Shown one piece after another: positions 1 to 8,930 of a stretch of 64,000 nt of DNA. Made by a program: the position numbers and the translations under genes. The stretch lies in assembly GCF_001028135.1 (NCBI RefSeq), contig NZ_LDNM01000082.1, forward strand, positions 1 to 64,000, given 5' to 3'. Each line of letters opens with the position of its first letter. Position 1 is the stretch's first letter. The notes below the pieces were generated by a model. That model ran no database searches. It saw only the letters and a list, made by a program, of their open reading frames with translations, and had not been told where the DNA came from. Origin of the DNA: Xenorhabdus griffiniae. Lineage in GTDB: Bacteria > Pseudomonadota > Gammaproteobacteria > Enterobacterales > Enterobacteriaceae.

Positions 1-305
1 CTTCAATTCTAATTAATTTTTTCGCCACATTTGTGATAAATGTCACTGACAGATATATATAATAAACTACCTTACTACCCATAATTTATATCATCAATAT
101 ATTTATATTTAGTTGTCTATATATATCAGTCCAGTTAACTTAGGTAGAATTTTGTTTATTGACAAACAAAAAATAAACATACCCATAAAAAAAATAAAAT
201 TGAATCATTAATATTAGGCTGTAACATATCTCGCTGTAACTGTTTATATGATGTTGTTTTTTCTCTGCTTCGTGTTCTAGTTGATGAACATTTTTAGAGG
301 TAATA
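1..305. other. AT-rich intergenic region upstream of the three-gene island
   Basis: No convincing gene is visible. The stretch is strongly AT-rich with many A/T runs and probably holds the promoter of the operon starting at 306. An AGAGG ribosome-binding sequence ends a few bases before that start. A short minus-strand open frame at 140-331 has low-complexity hydrophobic content and was rejected. Confidence 0.5.
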
Positions 306-1031
306 ATGAGTAACAAAATGAACGAAACCATTAAATCGATATTTAATGGACTCCCTGATCTTCCGCCTGAAACTTATTTTCAGGAAGGTTTTTTCAGGGA
401 CCCAGCGAGAACAATCAATACAGATGATAGGTATTTTTTATCCCCTGCTGATGGGTTCGTTATCTATAGCGGAATAATAAACCCAGGTGAAGCGATCACC
501 GAAGTAAAAGGAAAAAAATATAGCATTCAGGATATCATCAGAGATAAACATTATGATAAACGCTCGCTTGTCATTGGTATCTTTATGACATGCTATGACG
601 TGCATATTAATAGAGTTCCTTACGATGGCATCCTGAGTTACGCGGAACATGAACCTCTGGAAACCAACAATCTACCAATGATTGATGTAGAAAATAATAT
701 TTTTTATAAAGAGAACATTGAATTAATTTATGACGACTATTTATATCTGAATCAACGAGTCGTTAATAAAGTCTACTCGCCTGGCATTAATCGAGAATAC
801 TATATGGTTCAAGTCGGTGATTATGATGTTGATACCATAACACCGTTCCATATACAACAAAATACTCCTGTATATCAGGGGGATAGATTTTCAATGATCC
901 GGTATGGTTCACAAGTCGACTTGGTGATCCCTGTTACTGATGATGATGAAGTAACTTCATTGGTCACTGAAAAAGAACATGTCACTGGTGGTATAACTAA
1001 GTTAGTTAGAATCAACGATAACTCTCTATAA
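306..1031 (+). CDS. phosphatidylserine decarboxylase-family protein (pyruvoyl-dependent), accessory paralog
   Basis: A 241-residue protein of the phosphatidylserine decarboxylase family, whose members self-cleave to make a pyruvoyl group that decarboxylates phosphatidylserine or, in some specialised members, free amino acids. Visible family motifs are FFRDP (29-33), SPADG (46-50), a YDVHINRVP block (97-105) and RYGSQVD (199-205). Asp49, His100 and Ser202 match the family's Asp-His-Ser self-processing triad, with cleavage expected between Gly201 and Ser202. No membrane segment is seen, and it is shorter than the housekeeping Psd. AGAGG lies at good spacing before the ATG. The next gene follows after 33 bases, so the two are probably co-transcribed. 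It is AT-rich like its island. The substrate is unknown; location beside a guanidine-modifying enzyme and an exporter suggests secondary metabolism rather than bulk phospholipid synthesis, which is inference. Confidence 0.8.
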   Translation: MSNKMNETIKSIFNGLPDLPPETYFQEGFFRDPARTINTDDRYFLSPADGFVIYSGIINPGEAITEVKGKKYSIQDIIRDKHYDKRSLVIGIFMTCYDVHINRVPYDGILSYAEHEPLETNNLPMIDVENNIFYKENIELIYDDYLYLNQRVVNKVYSPGINREYYMVQVGDYDVDTITPFHIQQNTPVYQGDRFSMIRYGSQVDLVIPVTDDDEVTSLVTEKEHVTGGITKLVRINDNSL

Positions 1032-1064
1032 ACAAATAATATAAACTAAACTTGAGGTTTTAAG

Positions 1065-1991
1065 ATGTTAAAGAATTCTCCCGGTATCATTTCTGATCTG
1101 AAAATGCCAGTGTTTTTATTAGCACCTCCATTTTCATTAAATACCAATGTAAGAAATAATATTTGGATGGAGGAACTGGATGAGTCCGCTATCAATGTTA
1201 ACAGCAAAGTGGCTTTAAGACAGTTCTATAAGCTATATAGCTTTATGTCATCACAATCGTTGGTTTATTTGCTGCCATCTGATACTCACCAGGAACTACA
1301 AGATCAAGTCTATGTTGCTAACTTGGGAATTATTATTGGTGATGAAGATCCAACGGCAATAGTTGCCAATTTTGCATCAGAAATCAGAAGATCAGAAACC
1401 CCTATTGGGGTAAGTTTCTTTGAATCATTGGGCTATAAAACTGAGGTCGCTCCCTACTATTTTGAAGGTGAAGCTGAGTTAAAACATTTGCATGATAATG
1501 TACTGGTCGGTGGTTATGGAATAAGAAGTGATATTAAAACCTATGACTGGATGGAAGAAAAATTCGGCCTCAACATCGTAAAAGTGGAAGAAAGAGATCC
1601 TTATCTTTACCATTTGGATTGCAGCATATTCCCACTGGATAAAGAAAATACGCTCGTTTATACCGGCGGATTCAACAGCGACGAGCTGAAAGGGCTGGAA
1701 AAAGTAACCAACATTATCAGTATCAGTAAAGATATTGCATACAGTGGAATTTGTAACTCTGTCAGAGTCAATCAACATATTCTCTGTTCATCCAATATTA
1801 ATGACCTGAAAGCAGGTACAGAGGAGTATATCTATGAAATGAACAAAAACCATGAGCTGGAAAAAATTTGCTCTAAATTGGCATTAACGCCAAAACTTTT
1901 CAATTTATCTGAATATATGAAGAGCGGCGCCCTGCTTTCCTGCATGGTTATGCATTTAAATAGATATTCTTATAAAATACAAGTAATTTAA
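1065..1991 (+). CDS. amidinotransferase/dimethylarginine dimethylaminohydrolase-like guanidine-modifying enzyme
   Basis: A 308-residue protein with the layout of the guanidine-modifying (pentein) superfamily, which includes amidinotransferases, arginine deiminases and DDAH-type hydrolases. Recognisable blocks are LQDQVYVANLGIII (79-92), YYFEGEAEL (131-139), VGGYGIRSD (148-156), YLYHLDCSIFPL (180-191) and a C-terminal SGALLSCMVMHL (287-298). His183 and Cys293 occupy the positions of the family's catalytic His and Cys; Glu135 or Glu137 may be the acidic partner. The segment just before the Cys lacks the usual double glycine, so substrate choice may differ. TGAGG precedes the ATG. It follows the pyruvoyl decarboxylase in the same transcript. 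Whether it transfers an amidino group or hydrolyses a guanidine cannot be told from sequence alone. Confidence 0.78.
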   Translation: MLKNSPGIISDLKMPVFLLAPPFSLNTNVRNNIWMEELDESAINVNSKVALRQFYKLYSFMSSQSLVYLLPSDTHQELQDQVYVANLGIIIGDEDPTAIVANFASEIRRSETPIGVSFFESLGYKTEVAPYYFEGEAELKHLHDNVLVGGYGIRSDIKTYDWMEEKFGLNIVKVEERDPYLYHLDCSIFPLDKENTLVYTGGFNSDELKGLEKVTNIISISKDIAYSGICNSVRVNQHILCSSNINDLKAGTEEYIYEMNKNHELEKICSKLALTPKLFNLSEYMKSGALLSCMVMHLNRYSYKIQVI

Positions 1992-2188
1992 AAATTGCGA
2001 TAAGTCATTCAATAATATTGATCACATAATTTCACTAAAAATTATTGAGTTGGTTGCAATATAAAGTGTATTTTATTGTCATAGGATGAATATATTCCAA
2101 GGATGGAGTTAGTCGCTTTTTTGTAGGATGATAAGTTTTAACATGTTGTCTATACTAGTTAGATTGGTAACTTAACAGTGATCAGTAT

Positions 2189-3886
2189 ATGAAATATATT
2201 ATATTCCTTTATTCTTTTATACGTAAACAAAAAGCAGCATTGGTGCTGGCTATTGTTTTTACGGTAGTGGCAGCTTTAGCGGAGGTCTTATTTCCATTTC
2301 TGGTTCAGGAGCTGGTCAATACTTTATTGAAGGATAAGTTAATTCTTTCTTTCTCCTTTAATGAATTAATTGCTTCTCTAATCGCAGTGTCACTATTGAT
2401 TGTCATCAGTCACGCTATTATTATTTGGATGCAAACAATTAATGCATCAGAATTGAGTTATAATATGAGGAAATCTCTCGTCGACTCTTTCCTCTCTTTT
2501 CCCTATCATATCACCAGAAAATTTCATTCAGCGAATCTGGCATTCAGAATAAAAAATGACACTTACCTTGTATCAGATAGAATTAGAGATTTATATAGCG
2601 AATTTCTCTATGATACGTTATCCATCATCGGCCCATTTATTGCGATGGCCCTGATTGATATTAAATTGGCTGTTCTGGCATTTATGATGGTTTGTCTGAT
2701 GACTTTAATCAGTAAACCAATTACTAACCGGGTGGCTGTTTATGAAAGAATTCTGCAAATTTATAACTCACGATTAACCGGTGTCATCCAAGAATCTCTT
2801 TCTTGGATCAAATCTGTCAAGATTTTCAATTCTGAAGAATCAGAGAAAAAGAGAATTAATAATGCTAATACTAAAGTGAAAAATGTTGAGAGGATCACCG
2901 GGCTGTTTATGTCCCTATCTATTCCTCTTGGTTTTTTTGCACAGTTAGCGTCGACAATTGCCGTGCTTTGGTATGGTGGTTTGCTATTGATGGATGGAAC
3001 GATAAACCTTGGTAACTTTGTTGCTGCATTTACCTATGAACAATTAATGTCTGATTCCATTAAGAGATACAGTAATCATTTAAATAAATTTGCTTCACTC
3101 AAATCGTTGTTGGACAGGGTTTTCGAATTATTGGGCGCTTATCAGCCAAACAATCGTAAACAGAGTAAACCAGTGGAAAATGGTAGTGCTAATGCTATTG
3201 ATATCAACGTCAAGAAATTTTCCTATAACGACAGAGATACTTTATTCAGAGATATGAATATCTCTATACAAAAAGGAGAACGAGTTCTTATCGTCGGTGA
3301 TAACGGTCAAGGTAAAAGTACAATATTCGATATCGTGACGGGCTTAACACCACTAAACGAAGGCTATGTTTCAATTTTTGGTGAGGTTCTGGATAATCCC
3401 GATTCTCAGCGTTGGTTGCAAAAATTTGGTGTGATGTCACAACAGACTCAGATTATAAAAGGCACGTTATACGATAATCTGCACATTGCCAATACAGAAT
3501 CAACCAGGGAAGAGATGATTTCTGCGTTGATTCAAGCGGGTGGTAGTGAACTGTTGGACAAATTGAAGGATGGTCTGGATTCATACATTGACGAAAAAGG
3601 TTCTTCCTTGTCGGGCGGTGAAAGGCAGATTATTGGGTTAGCGCGTTTGTACCTTAAGACGCCAGAAATACTGCTATTTGATGAACCTACTACCTATCTG
3701 GATAATAGTAAAATAAACAGCTTTGCCGAGTCATTGAACAATATCGTTCGTGGTAAAACTGTGCTCATGATAAGCCATGATCCACGGGTATTTAGACTGG
3801 CTGAACGAGTTATCCGAATCGACAAAGGGAAAATAGCATTTGATGGCCCCCTACAGGAATATATGGGACAGGCAAGAACAAACTAA
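2189..3886 (+). CDS. ABC transporter half-molecule: fused permease and ATP-binding domains (probable exporter)
   Basis: A 565-residue protein with an N-terminal membrane domain (about residues 15-290, several hydrophobic segments) followed by an ATPase domain. The ATPase shows Walker A GDNGQGKST (370-378), signature LSGGE (474-478), Walker B ILLFDEP (494-500) and the switch His530. This one-chain permease-ATPase order is typical of homodimeric exporters (MsbA/LmrA class). There is no N-terminal peptidase domain, so processing of a double-glycine leader peptide is not indicated. It lies 197 bases after the guanidine-modifying enzyme on the same strand and may have its own promoter. The ribosome-binding sequence before its ATG is weak. 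Export of the product of the two upstream enzymes is a reasonable inference but unproven. Confidence 0.85.
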   Translation: MKYIIFLYSFIRKQKAALVLAIVFTVVAALAEVLFPFLVQELVNTLLKDKLILSFSFNELIASLIAVSLLIVISHAIIIWMQTINASELSYNMRKSLVDSFLSFPYHITRKFHSANLAFRIKNDTYLVSDRIRDLYSEFLYDTLSIIGPFIAMALIDIKLAVLAFMMVCLMTLISKPITNRVAVYERILQIYNSRLTGVIQESLSWIKSVKIFNSEESEKKRINNANTKVKNVERITGLFMSLSIPLGFFAQLASTIAVLWYGGLLLMDGTINLGNFVAAFTYEQLMSDSIKRYSNHLNKFASLKSLLDRVFELLGAYQPNNRKQSKPVENGSANAIDINVKKFSYNDRDTLFRDMNISIQKGERVLIVGDNGQGKSTIFDIVTGLTPLNEGYVSIFGEVLDNPDSQRWLQKFGVMSQQTQIIKGTLYDNLHIANTESTREEMISALIQAGGSELLDKLKDGLDSYIDEKGSSLSGGERQIIGLARLYLKTPEILLFDEPTTYLDNSKINSFAESLNNIVRGKTVLMISHDPRVFRLAERVIRIDKGKIAFDGPLQEYMGQARTN

Positions 3887-3901
3887 ATACTGATCTTTCC
3901 A

Positions 3902-3920
3902 GGCCCGCCTTTGGCGGGCC
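3902..3920 (+). terminator. hairpin terminator after the ABC transporter
   Basis: A perfect 8-bp stem (GGCCCGCC/GGCGGGCC) with a TTT loop lies 16 bases after the transporter stop. The T tract that follows is short (ATTATCTT). It marks the right end of the accessory island. Confidence 0.65.
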
Positions 3921-4111
3921 ATTATCTTAAGATATTCATTCAAAGCAAATTCCCCGATTTCAATTCTAAATTTTTTAAATCACAGCCAAATAATTAATTA
4001 AAAAAAACAATGAATTGGCAATAAATCCATAATTTCACCTTGACTAATGAGATACAACTTTTTCTACTAATATGGACATTACGATAATAAATTGCAGATA
4101 AGAGGATAGTT

Positions 4112-4858
4112 ATGATTGTTTTTGTGACAGGAGCAACGTCTGGTTTTGGTGAGGCAATTGCAAGAAAATTTATCAAACATGGCTCCATCGTTATTGCAAC
4201 AGGACGCCGTAAGGATAGATTAGATCAGTTGAAAAATGAATTGGGTGAGAACTTCCACCCCATCCAACTTGACGTGAGAAATCGCACTGCAATCGAGCAA
4301 ACCGTTCAACAACTCTCAGATAGCCTACGTAATGTAGACGTTCTTGTGAATAATGCAGGGCTTGCGTTAGGGTTAGAACCCGCTCACCAAGCTAACCCTG
4401 ATGACTGGGAAACAATGATTGATACCAATACGAAAGGATTAGTGAACATGACGCGGGCTTTGTTGCCTAATATGGTACAAGCCAATCATGGCCACATTAT
4501 TAATATTGGCTCCACCGCAGCAAACTGGCCTTATGCCGGCGGTAACGTATATGGTGCTACTAAAGCCTTTGTCAAACAATTTAGTTTAGGGTTGAGAGCT
4601 GACTTACATGGAAAGAATATCCGAGTCACCGATATTGAACCTGGTCTGGTTGAAGGAACTGAATTTTCTCATGTTCGTTTTAAAGGCAATCAGGAAAAAG
4701 TTGATAAAACTTATGCAGGTGCCGATGCATTGACGGCGGATGATATTGCAGAAGCGGTATTTTGGGTTGCTAACTTACCTTCTCGCGTCAATATTAATAC
4801 ATTAGAAATGATGCCAGTTTGTCAGTCATTCGCGGGTTTAAGCGTTTATAGGGATTAA
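4112..4858 (+). CDS. ydfG: NADP-dependent 3-hydroxy acid dehydrogenase / malonic semialdehyde reductase YdfG
   Basis: A 248-residue short-chain dehydrogenase, the same length as E. coli YdfG and collinear with it. YdfG oxidises L-allo-threonine, serine and other 3-hydroxy acids with NADP and reduces malonic semialdehyde from pyrimidine breakdown in the cytoplasm. The cofactor motif TGATSGFG is at 6-13, NNAG at 80-83, and the catalytic Ser134, Tyr147 and Lys151 are present. The family-typical stretch EPGLVEGTEFS follows. AGAGG lies before the ATG. It is a single gene separated from the upstream island by a terminator. Identification is by strong resemblance along the whole length. Confidence 0.95.
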   Translation: MIVFVTGATSGFGEAIARKFIKHGSIVIATGRRKDRLDQLKNELGENFHPIQLDVRNRTAIEQTVQQLSDSLRNVDVLVNNAGLALGLEPAHQANPDDWETMIDTNTKGLVNMTRALLPNMVQANHGHIINIGSTAANWPYAGGNVYGATKAFVKQFSLGLRADLHGKNIRVTDIEPGLVEGTEFSHVRFKGNQEKVDKTYAGADALTADDIAEAVFWVANLPSRVNINTLEMMPVCQSFAGLSVYRD

Positions 4859-4928
4859 TAGTTTTTTAGCAGTTTCATTAAATGGCTTAGTCTTATAGTT
4901 TAAGTAACATAGTAAAAGAGGTTCAAAA

Positions 4929-5285
4929 ATGAACGTTCGTTCTTTGATTGTTAAAAGTGTTTCTGCTATTGCTCTGGTATTTTCTCTCTTTTGGCAGACG
5001 TTCGCATTCTCTACGCCATGTACGTCAGAAAGCACGTGTGTAACCATCAATGGTGGAGAAACTTCCTTGAGCAAAGAAATGGCTCGTCAAAGCAAAGAAG
5101 AATGGAATGAACAGAAAAGATTGCGCTATAAGGCAGATATACGTAAAGAAAAAGAGTTTGATAAGTATGAAATGGAAGCTGATAATCGTGAAGCCTGTTT
5201 AAAAAGTGTCGATATTAATGCTTATTGGGAACCGAGCACAAAACGTTGTCTGGATATCAATACAGGCCGCCCGATTAAACCTTAA
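4929..5285 (+). CDS. ynfB: YnfB-like secreted protein (DUF1283)
   Basis: A 118-residue protein with a signal peptide of about 26 residues (hydrophobic core, then TFAFS). The mature part is basic and helical, rich in Lys/Glu/Arg, and ends with [19 protein letters not shown], which closely matches the C-terminus of E. coli YnfB. Function in the family is unknown; a periplasmic location is expected. Four cysteines in the mature part could form disulfides. AGAGG precedes the ATG. It precedes ynfD with a 30-base gap, as the pair are also close neighbours in E. coli. Confidence 0.88.
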   Translation: MNVRSLIVKSVSAIALVFSLFWQTFAFSTPCTSESTCVTINGGETSLSKEMARQSKEEWNEQKRLRYKADIRKEKEFDKYEMEADNREACLKSVDINAYWEPSTKRCLDINTGRPIKP

Positions 5286-5315
5286 TAAAATCAACACTGA
5301 CATCAAGATAAGGAG

Positions 5316-5609
5316 ATGATGGTGAAAAAGATCCTACTGACCGGAGCTTTGTTTTTTGCGTTTTCTTCCTTTACAGTACAAGCAGCTCAAGCTTCACAAA
5401 AGAAAACATGTGAAAACTTGAAAGAAGAAATTGCGCAGAAGATCATTAAAAATGGTGTTTCAACAACGGATTTTAGACTTGACTTGGTTCCTAGTGATCA
5501 AGTTACTGAAAACAATACGACAAGTGGAAAAGTTGTTGGTCATTGTGATTATGGTAAACAAAAAATAGTCTATGTCCGTCTTTCTCATGATAAGAAAGGT
5601 CAAGAGTAG
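5316..5609 (+). CDS. ynfD: YnfD-like secreted protein (DUF1161)
   Basis: A 97-residue small protein with a signal peptide (about 1-25, ending AAQA) and a mature domain with CENLKEEI, NGV, VPSDQV and VVGHCDYG, matching the DUF1161 family of E. coli YnfD. The function is unknown and the protein should be periplasmic. The frame offers ATG at 5316, ATG at 5319 and GTG at 5322. The AAGGAG ribosome-binding sequence ends at 5315, directly against the first ATG, so GTG 5322 (95 residues) has the best spacing and may be the true start. Confidence 0.87.
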   Translation: MMVKKILLTGALFFAFSSFTVQAAQASQKKTCENLKEEIAQKIIKNGVSTTDFRLDLVPSDQVTENNTTSGKVVGHCDYGKQKIVYVRLSHDKKGQE

Positions 5610-5628
5610 TATTCTTTCTGACTTTCGG

Positions 5629-5660
5629 AAAAGGGAGCGGAATTTGCTCCCTTTTTATTT
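5629..5660. terminator. terminator between ynfD and bioD2
   Basis: The stem AAGGGAGC (5631-5638)/GCTCCCTT (5646-5653) is followed by TTTATTT on the plus strand and preceded by an A run. It can serve both converging genes. Confidence 0.85.
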
Positions 5661-5666
5661 CTCTTT

Positions 5667-6335
5667 TTAATCATCAATTGCCGATATCGCAGCAATATCC
5701 AGATAGCAAGACAAGTCGCGTTCTTCGGGCCTTAAAAGATAAGGTATTTCCCCCAGCTGCGGAGCTGGTATGTGACGCCGTAACCTTTCCAATACCCTAG
5801 CGTAGTGTGCTAATCCTGGATTGATACGATTAGCAATCCAGCCAATCAGGGGAATCCCCTCATTCATGATAGATTGCGCCGTTAGAATAGCATGGCTGAC
5901 ACAACCAGCCTGAATACCAACGACCAAAATGACGGGGAGTTTCTCTTGCACTACCCAATCAGAATAAAACGTTTCATCTTCCAGCAACATACGCCAACCA
6001 CCGTTACCTTCAATGATGACGCGATCTGCTTTATAGCCTAAATTTCTTAGACCTTTTGTCATTTGAGTAAAATCAGCACGATTTTCTTCTTTATAATTGT
6101 TTTCCCAAACAACAGGATTGATTTCTTCATAATCCACTTGTACCGGTGAAGATTTATGTATGATTAAGGCATCACGATTACGTATTCCCTCCGGAGTTTC
6201 ATGTTTTTCTGTCGCAATAGGTTTATATCCTACTGCGGTTGTTCCTTCACGATTAAAGACTTGCAATAATGCGCGGGTAACAACTGTTTTACCGATGTTG
6301 GTATCCGTGCCTGTAACAAATACGCGCGTTAACAT
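5667..6335 (-). CDS. bioD2: dethiobiotin synthetase BioD2 (YnfK-type paralog)
   Basis: A 222-residue ATP-dependent enzyme of biotin synthesis that closes the ureido ring of dethiobiotin from 7,8-diaminopelargonate, CO2 and ATP. The P-loop GTDTNIGKT is at 9-17. An EGNGGW segment stands where BioD has EGAGG. WVVQEKLPVILVVGIQ and WIANRINPGLAHYA closely match E. coli YnfK, the second BioD located at the same place between ynfD and ynfL. The rest of the bio operon is not here, so this is the orphan paralog, whose importance relative to the operon copy is uncertain. TAA stop at 5667. Confidence 0.92.
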   Translation of the reverse strand: MLTRVFVTGTDTNIGKTVVTRALLQVFNREGTTAVGYKPIATEKHETPEGIRNRDALIIHKSSPVQVDYEEINPVVWENNYKEENRADFTQMTKGLRNLGYKADRVIIEGNGGWRMLLEDETFYSDWVVQEKLPVILVVGIQAGCVSHAILTAQSIMNEGIPLIGWIANRINPGLAHYARVLERLRRHIPAPQLGEIPYLLRPEERDLSCYLDIAAISAIDD

Positions 6336-6487
6336 AAATTCATTTTTCCGTAATAACAGAATAGATTGACCGGTTACTTACTCTCTTTAACGAGCAAGGT
6401 TAGAGTGTAGAAGATGTGTTTAAGATAGGGGTTGCGTTAGCTCAATGTTTTGCGTGATGGGTGTTATCCGTGCTACCACTAAAAACT

Positions 6488-7402
6488 TCAAACTTCATCC
6501 ACAATGTTTGAAATCAGGAGATGAGTTAACCGATCTGCCGCCGCGCTGTTATTGTAATTTTTATGTTTAACCAACCAAACTTCGGAGTAGGCAGGATTGT
6601 TGGCTAAAGGAAGATATTGAACCCCATCCAGTTTCATTCGGGTAAACGACTCCGTAATAATGCTTACTCCTAATCCCGCAGCGACTAATCCTAATATCGT
6701 CATGGCTTCCCCCGCCTCCTGAGAAATCGTTGGAACCACTCCCACATTAGCCAATAAGGAAATAATTTCATCATACAATGCCGTTCCTACATCACGCTCA
6801 AAAAACACCAGTGGATAATCAGATAGCATTTCCAAGTTCACACCTTCACTAGCGTACTTCAGTAAAGGATGATCATCGTATACGGCCAACATAAAGCATT
6901 CGCGGAAGAGTAACTGATGTTCCAGGTTATCGGGCAATGACGTATTACGCATAATCCCTATATCGATTCTGCCTGTCTGCAAAGGCGCTATTTGCTGCTT
7001 GGTATTCATTTGATGCATATGGATGGCAACATCAGGATAACGTTCCCGGAATTGACGTAAACTCAGTGTTACTTTTTGCATAAAAGGTGTGGTGGATGTA
7101 AAACCAATTGATATCTCCCCTAACTCTCCTTGCTGCATTCTGGCCGCTTTGGTTGCTGCCGCATCAACTTGGGAAATGATTTGATAGGCTTCCTGAAGAA
7201 ACATATGCCCAGCAGGTGTTAAATTAACATTCCTGTTATTACGTACCAGTAACTGGGCATTTATATTCGCTTCCAGCGCTTGGATCTGCTGGCTTAATGG
7301 GGGTTGTGAAATATTTAATCGTTCTGCTGCACGTCCAAAATGTAGCTCTTCTGCCACAGCAATAAAGTAACGCAGATGTCTGAGTTCAATATGAGTAGTC
7401 AT
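6488..7402 (-). CDS. ynfL: LysR-type transcriptional regulator YnfL
   Basis: A 304-residue LysR-family regulator. The winged helix-turn-helix occupies about residues 5-63 (LRHLRYFIAVAEELHFGRAAERLNIS, quoted in part as LRYFIAVAEELHFGRAAERL) and the periplasmic-binding-like effector domain about 90-295. It is divergent from the ynfM transporter gene, the arrangement found in E. coli. LysR proteins usually control the divergent neighbour, so ynfM is the likely target. The effector is unknown. The ribosome-binding site is weak. Confidence 0.9.
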   Translation of the reverse strand: MTTHIELRHLRYFIAVAEELHFGRAAERLNISQPPLSQQIQALEANINAQLLVRNNRNVNLTPAGHMFLQEAYQIISQVDAAATKAARMQQGELGEISIGFTSTTPFMQKVTLSLRQFRERYPDVAIHMHQMNTKQQIAPLQTGRIDIGIMRNTSLPDNLEHQLLFRECFMLAVYDDHPLLKYASEGVNLEMLSDYPLVFFERDVGTALYDEIISLLANVGVVPTISQEAGEAMTILGLVAAGLGVSIITESFTRMKLDGVQYLPLANNPAYSEVWLVKHKNYNNSAAADRLTHLLISNIVDEV

Positions 7403-7534
7403 TATTTATGATCCTATTGATACTTTAAAAGTATCATTCTGAATAATTAATATATTAGACAAAATATTCATGAATTTCTATCCTTGATCTACATCAAGTA
7501 ATTAACGTTTGTTTTACATAGGTAAGGAAGTAGC

Positions 7535-8818
7535 GTGAATACAATCCAAAGCGTCAGTGAAAAATCAGCTGTCTCTGGCGTCGAAAGAAATGTTGAAAAC
7601 ACGATTAATCAAGGATACAAAAGTAAAAAAAGTAAACAGCCTTACATTCAACGTGAAGATGCTGTATACCTGCGGGTCACTCTCTCGTTCTTTGCCGTAG
7701 GGCTGGCAACATTTGCATTACTCTATTTTGTTCAACCCATTTTGCCAATTTTGTCAGATGAATTTGATATCTCGCCGGCCAATAGTAGTTTGGCTTTATC
7801 CCTTTCCACGGGAATGTTATCCCTCGGTCTATTAATAACCGGTCCTTTATCCGATGCCCTTGGCCGTAAACATGTCATGGTAGTATCACTTATTGCCGCT
7901 GCCATTTTTACACTCTTAAGCTCTGTCGTAACTAGTTGGCACGGGATTTTGTTTATGCGCGCACTAGTGGGTTTATCATTAAGTGGTGTTGCCGCTGTTG
8001 CGATGACTTATTTAAGTGAAGAGATCCATCCCAGTTATGTAGCTTTATCTATCGGTCTCTATATCAGTGGTAATTCAATCGGGGGAATGAGTGGACGTTT
8101 GATTACTGGTGTGATTGCTGATCACTATTCATGGCGGATTGCCGTTATCTTACTTGGGACATTTGCTTTAATCTCCGCTATTGCGTTTTGGAAGATGTTA
8201 CCAGAATCCAGGCACTTTAAATCCAGCTCATTAAAACCTAAATCATTACTTATTAATTTGAAGCTACATCTCCGTGATCAAGGTCTTCCCCTGCTATTTG
8301 CCGAAGCTTTTTTGCTTATGGGAAGTTTTGTCACTATGTTTAACTATATTGGTTATCGATTGTTAGAAGCGCCTTATCATTTAAGCCAGACTATTGTTGG
8401 TTTATTATCTGTCGTCTACTTAACAGGGACTTACAGCGCAACTAAAGCCGGTGGATTAATAAGCAAGCATGGAAGAGGAAAAGTCTTGTTAGCCGCTATT
8501 GGTATGATGCTAATTGGTTGCTTAATCACCCTATTTTCTCCTGTCTGGGCAGTAATACTGGGAGTGATGATATTGACAACAGGCTTCTTTGCCGCTCATG
8601 CCGTTGCTAGTGGATGGATAGGACAAAGAGCCAAGCGCGCCAAAGCACAAGCTTCATCCCTCTATTTATTCTGTTATTACTCTGGCTCCAGTATTGCCGG
8701 AACATTAGGTGGAGTATTCTGGTTCTATTTTGCATGGAACGGCGTTGTTGTATTCATTTCATTATTAATGATAGTTTCTATTTGTTTAGGCTTAAAACTC
8801 AATAAATTACCAAAATAA
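7535..8818 (+). CDS. ynfM: MFS transporter YnfM
   Basis: A 427-residue major facilitator protein with 12 hydrophobic segments after a 50-residue polar N-terminus. The loop motif GPLSDALGRKH after helix 2 is the MFS signature (G-x-x-x-D-x-x-G-R-K/R). The neighbour of the LysR gene ynfL is YnfM in E. coli, proposed as an arabinose/other efflux-type carrier; the real substrate is not known. The start is GTG 7535 with AAGGAAG at good spacing. The 132-base gap to ynfL should hold both promoters and the LysR site. Confidence 0.9.
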   Translation: MNTIQSVSEKSAVSGVERNVENTINQGYKSKKSKQPYIQREDAVYLRVTLSFFAVGLATFALLYFVQPILPILSDEFDISPANSSLALSLSTGMLSLGLLITGPLSDALGRKHVMVVSLIAAAIFTLLSSVVTSWHGILFMRALVGLSLSGVAAVAMTYLSEEIHPSYVALSIGLYISGNSIGGMSGRLITGVIADHYSWRIAVILLGTFALISAIAFWKMLPESRHFKSSSLKPKSLLINLKLHLRDQGLPLLFAEAFLLMGSFVTMFNYIGYRLLEAPYHLSQTIVGLLSVVYLTGTYSATKAGGLISKHGRGKVLLAAIGMMLIGCLITLFSPVWAVILGVMILTTGFFAAHAVASGWIGQRAKRAKAQASSLYLFCYYSGSSIAGTLGGVFWFYFAWNGVVVFISLLMIVSICLGLKLNKLPK

Positions 8819-8830
8819 TAAAATATAGCT

Positions 8831-8872
8831 GCCGACATCAATTTTATTTAAATAATAAATGTCGGCTTTTTT
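8831..8872 (+). terminator. terminator after ynfM
   Basis: The stem GCCGACAT (8831-8838)/ATGTCGGC (8859-8866) encloses an AT-rich inner inverted repeat and is followed by TTTTTT. Confidence 0.88.
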
Positions 8873-8930
8873 AACAAAATATTTAAAATAATTTGAATTA
8901 TTCATTGTTTATCTGATACCTGAAATATTA

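Noticed and set aside
140-331. Minus-strand open frame of 63 codons before the first gene
   Set aside because: It has low-complexity hydrophobic content from AT-rich DNA, overlaps the real downstream start and has no ribosome-binding sequence.
2189-3886. Peptidase-containing bacteriocin exporter
   Set aside because: There is no N-terminal C39 peptidase domain, and no double-glycine precursor peptide was found nearby.
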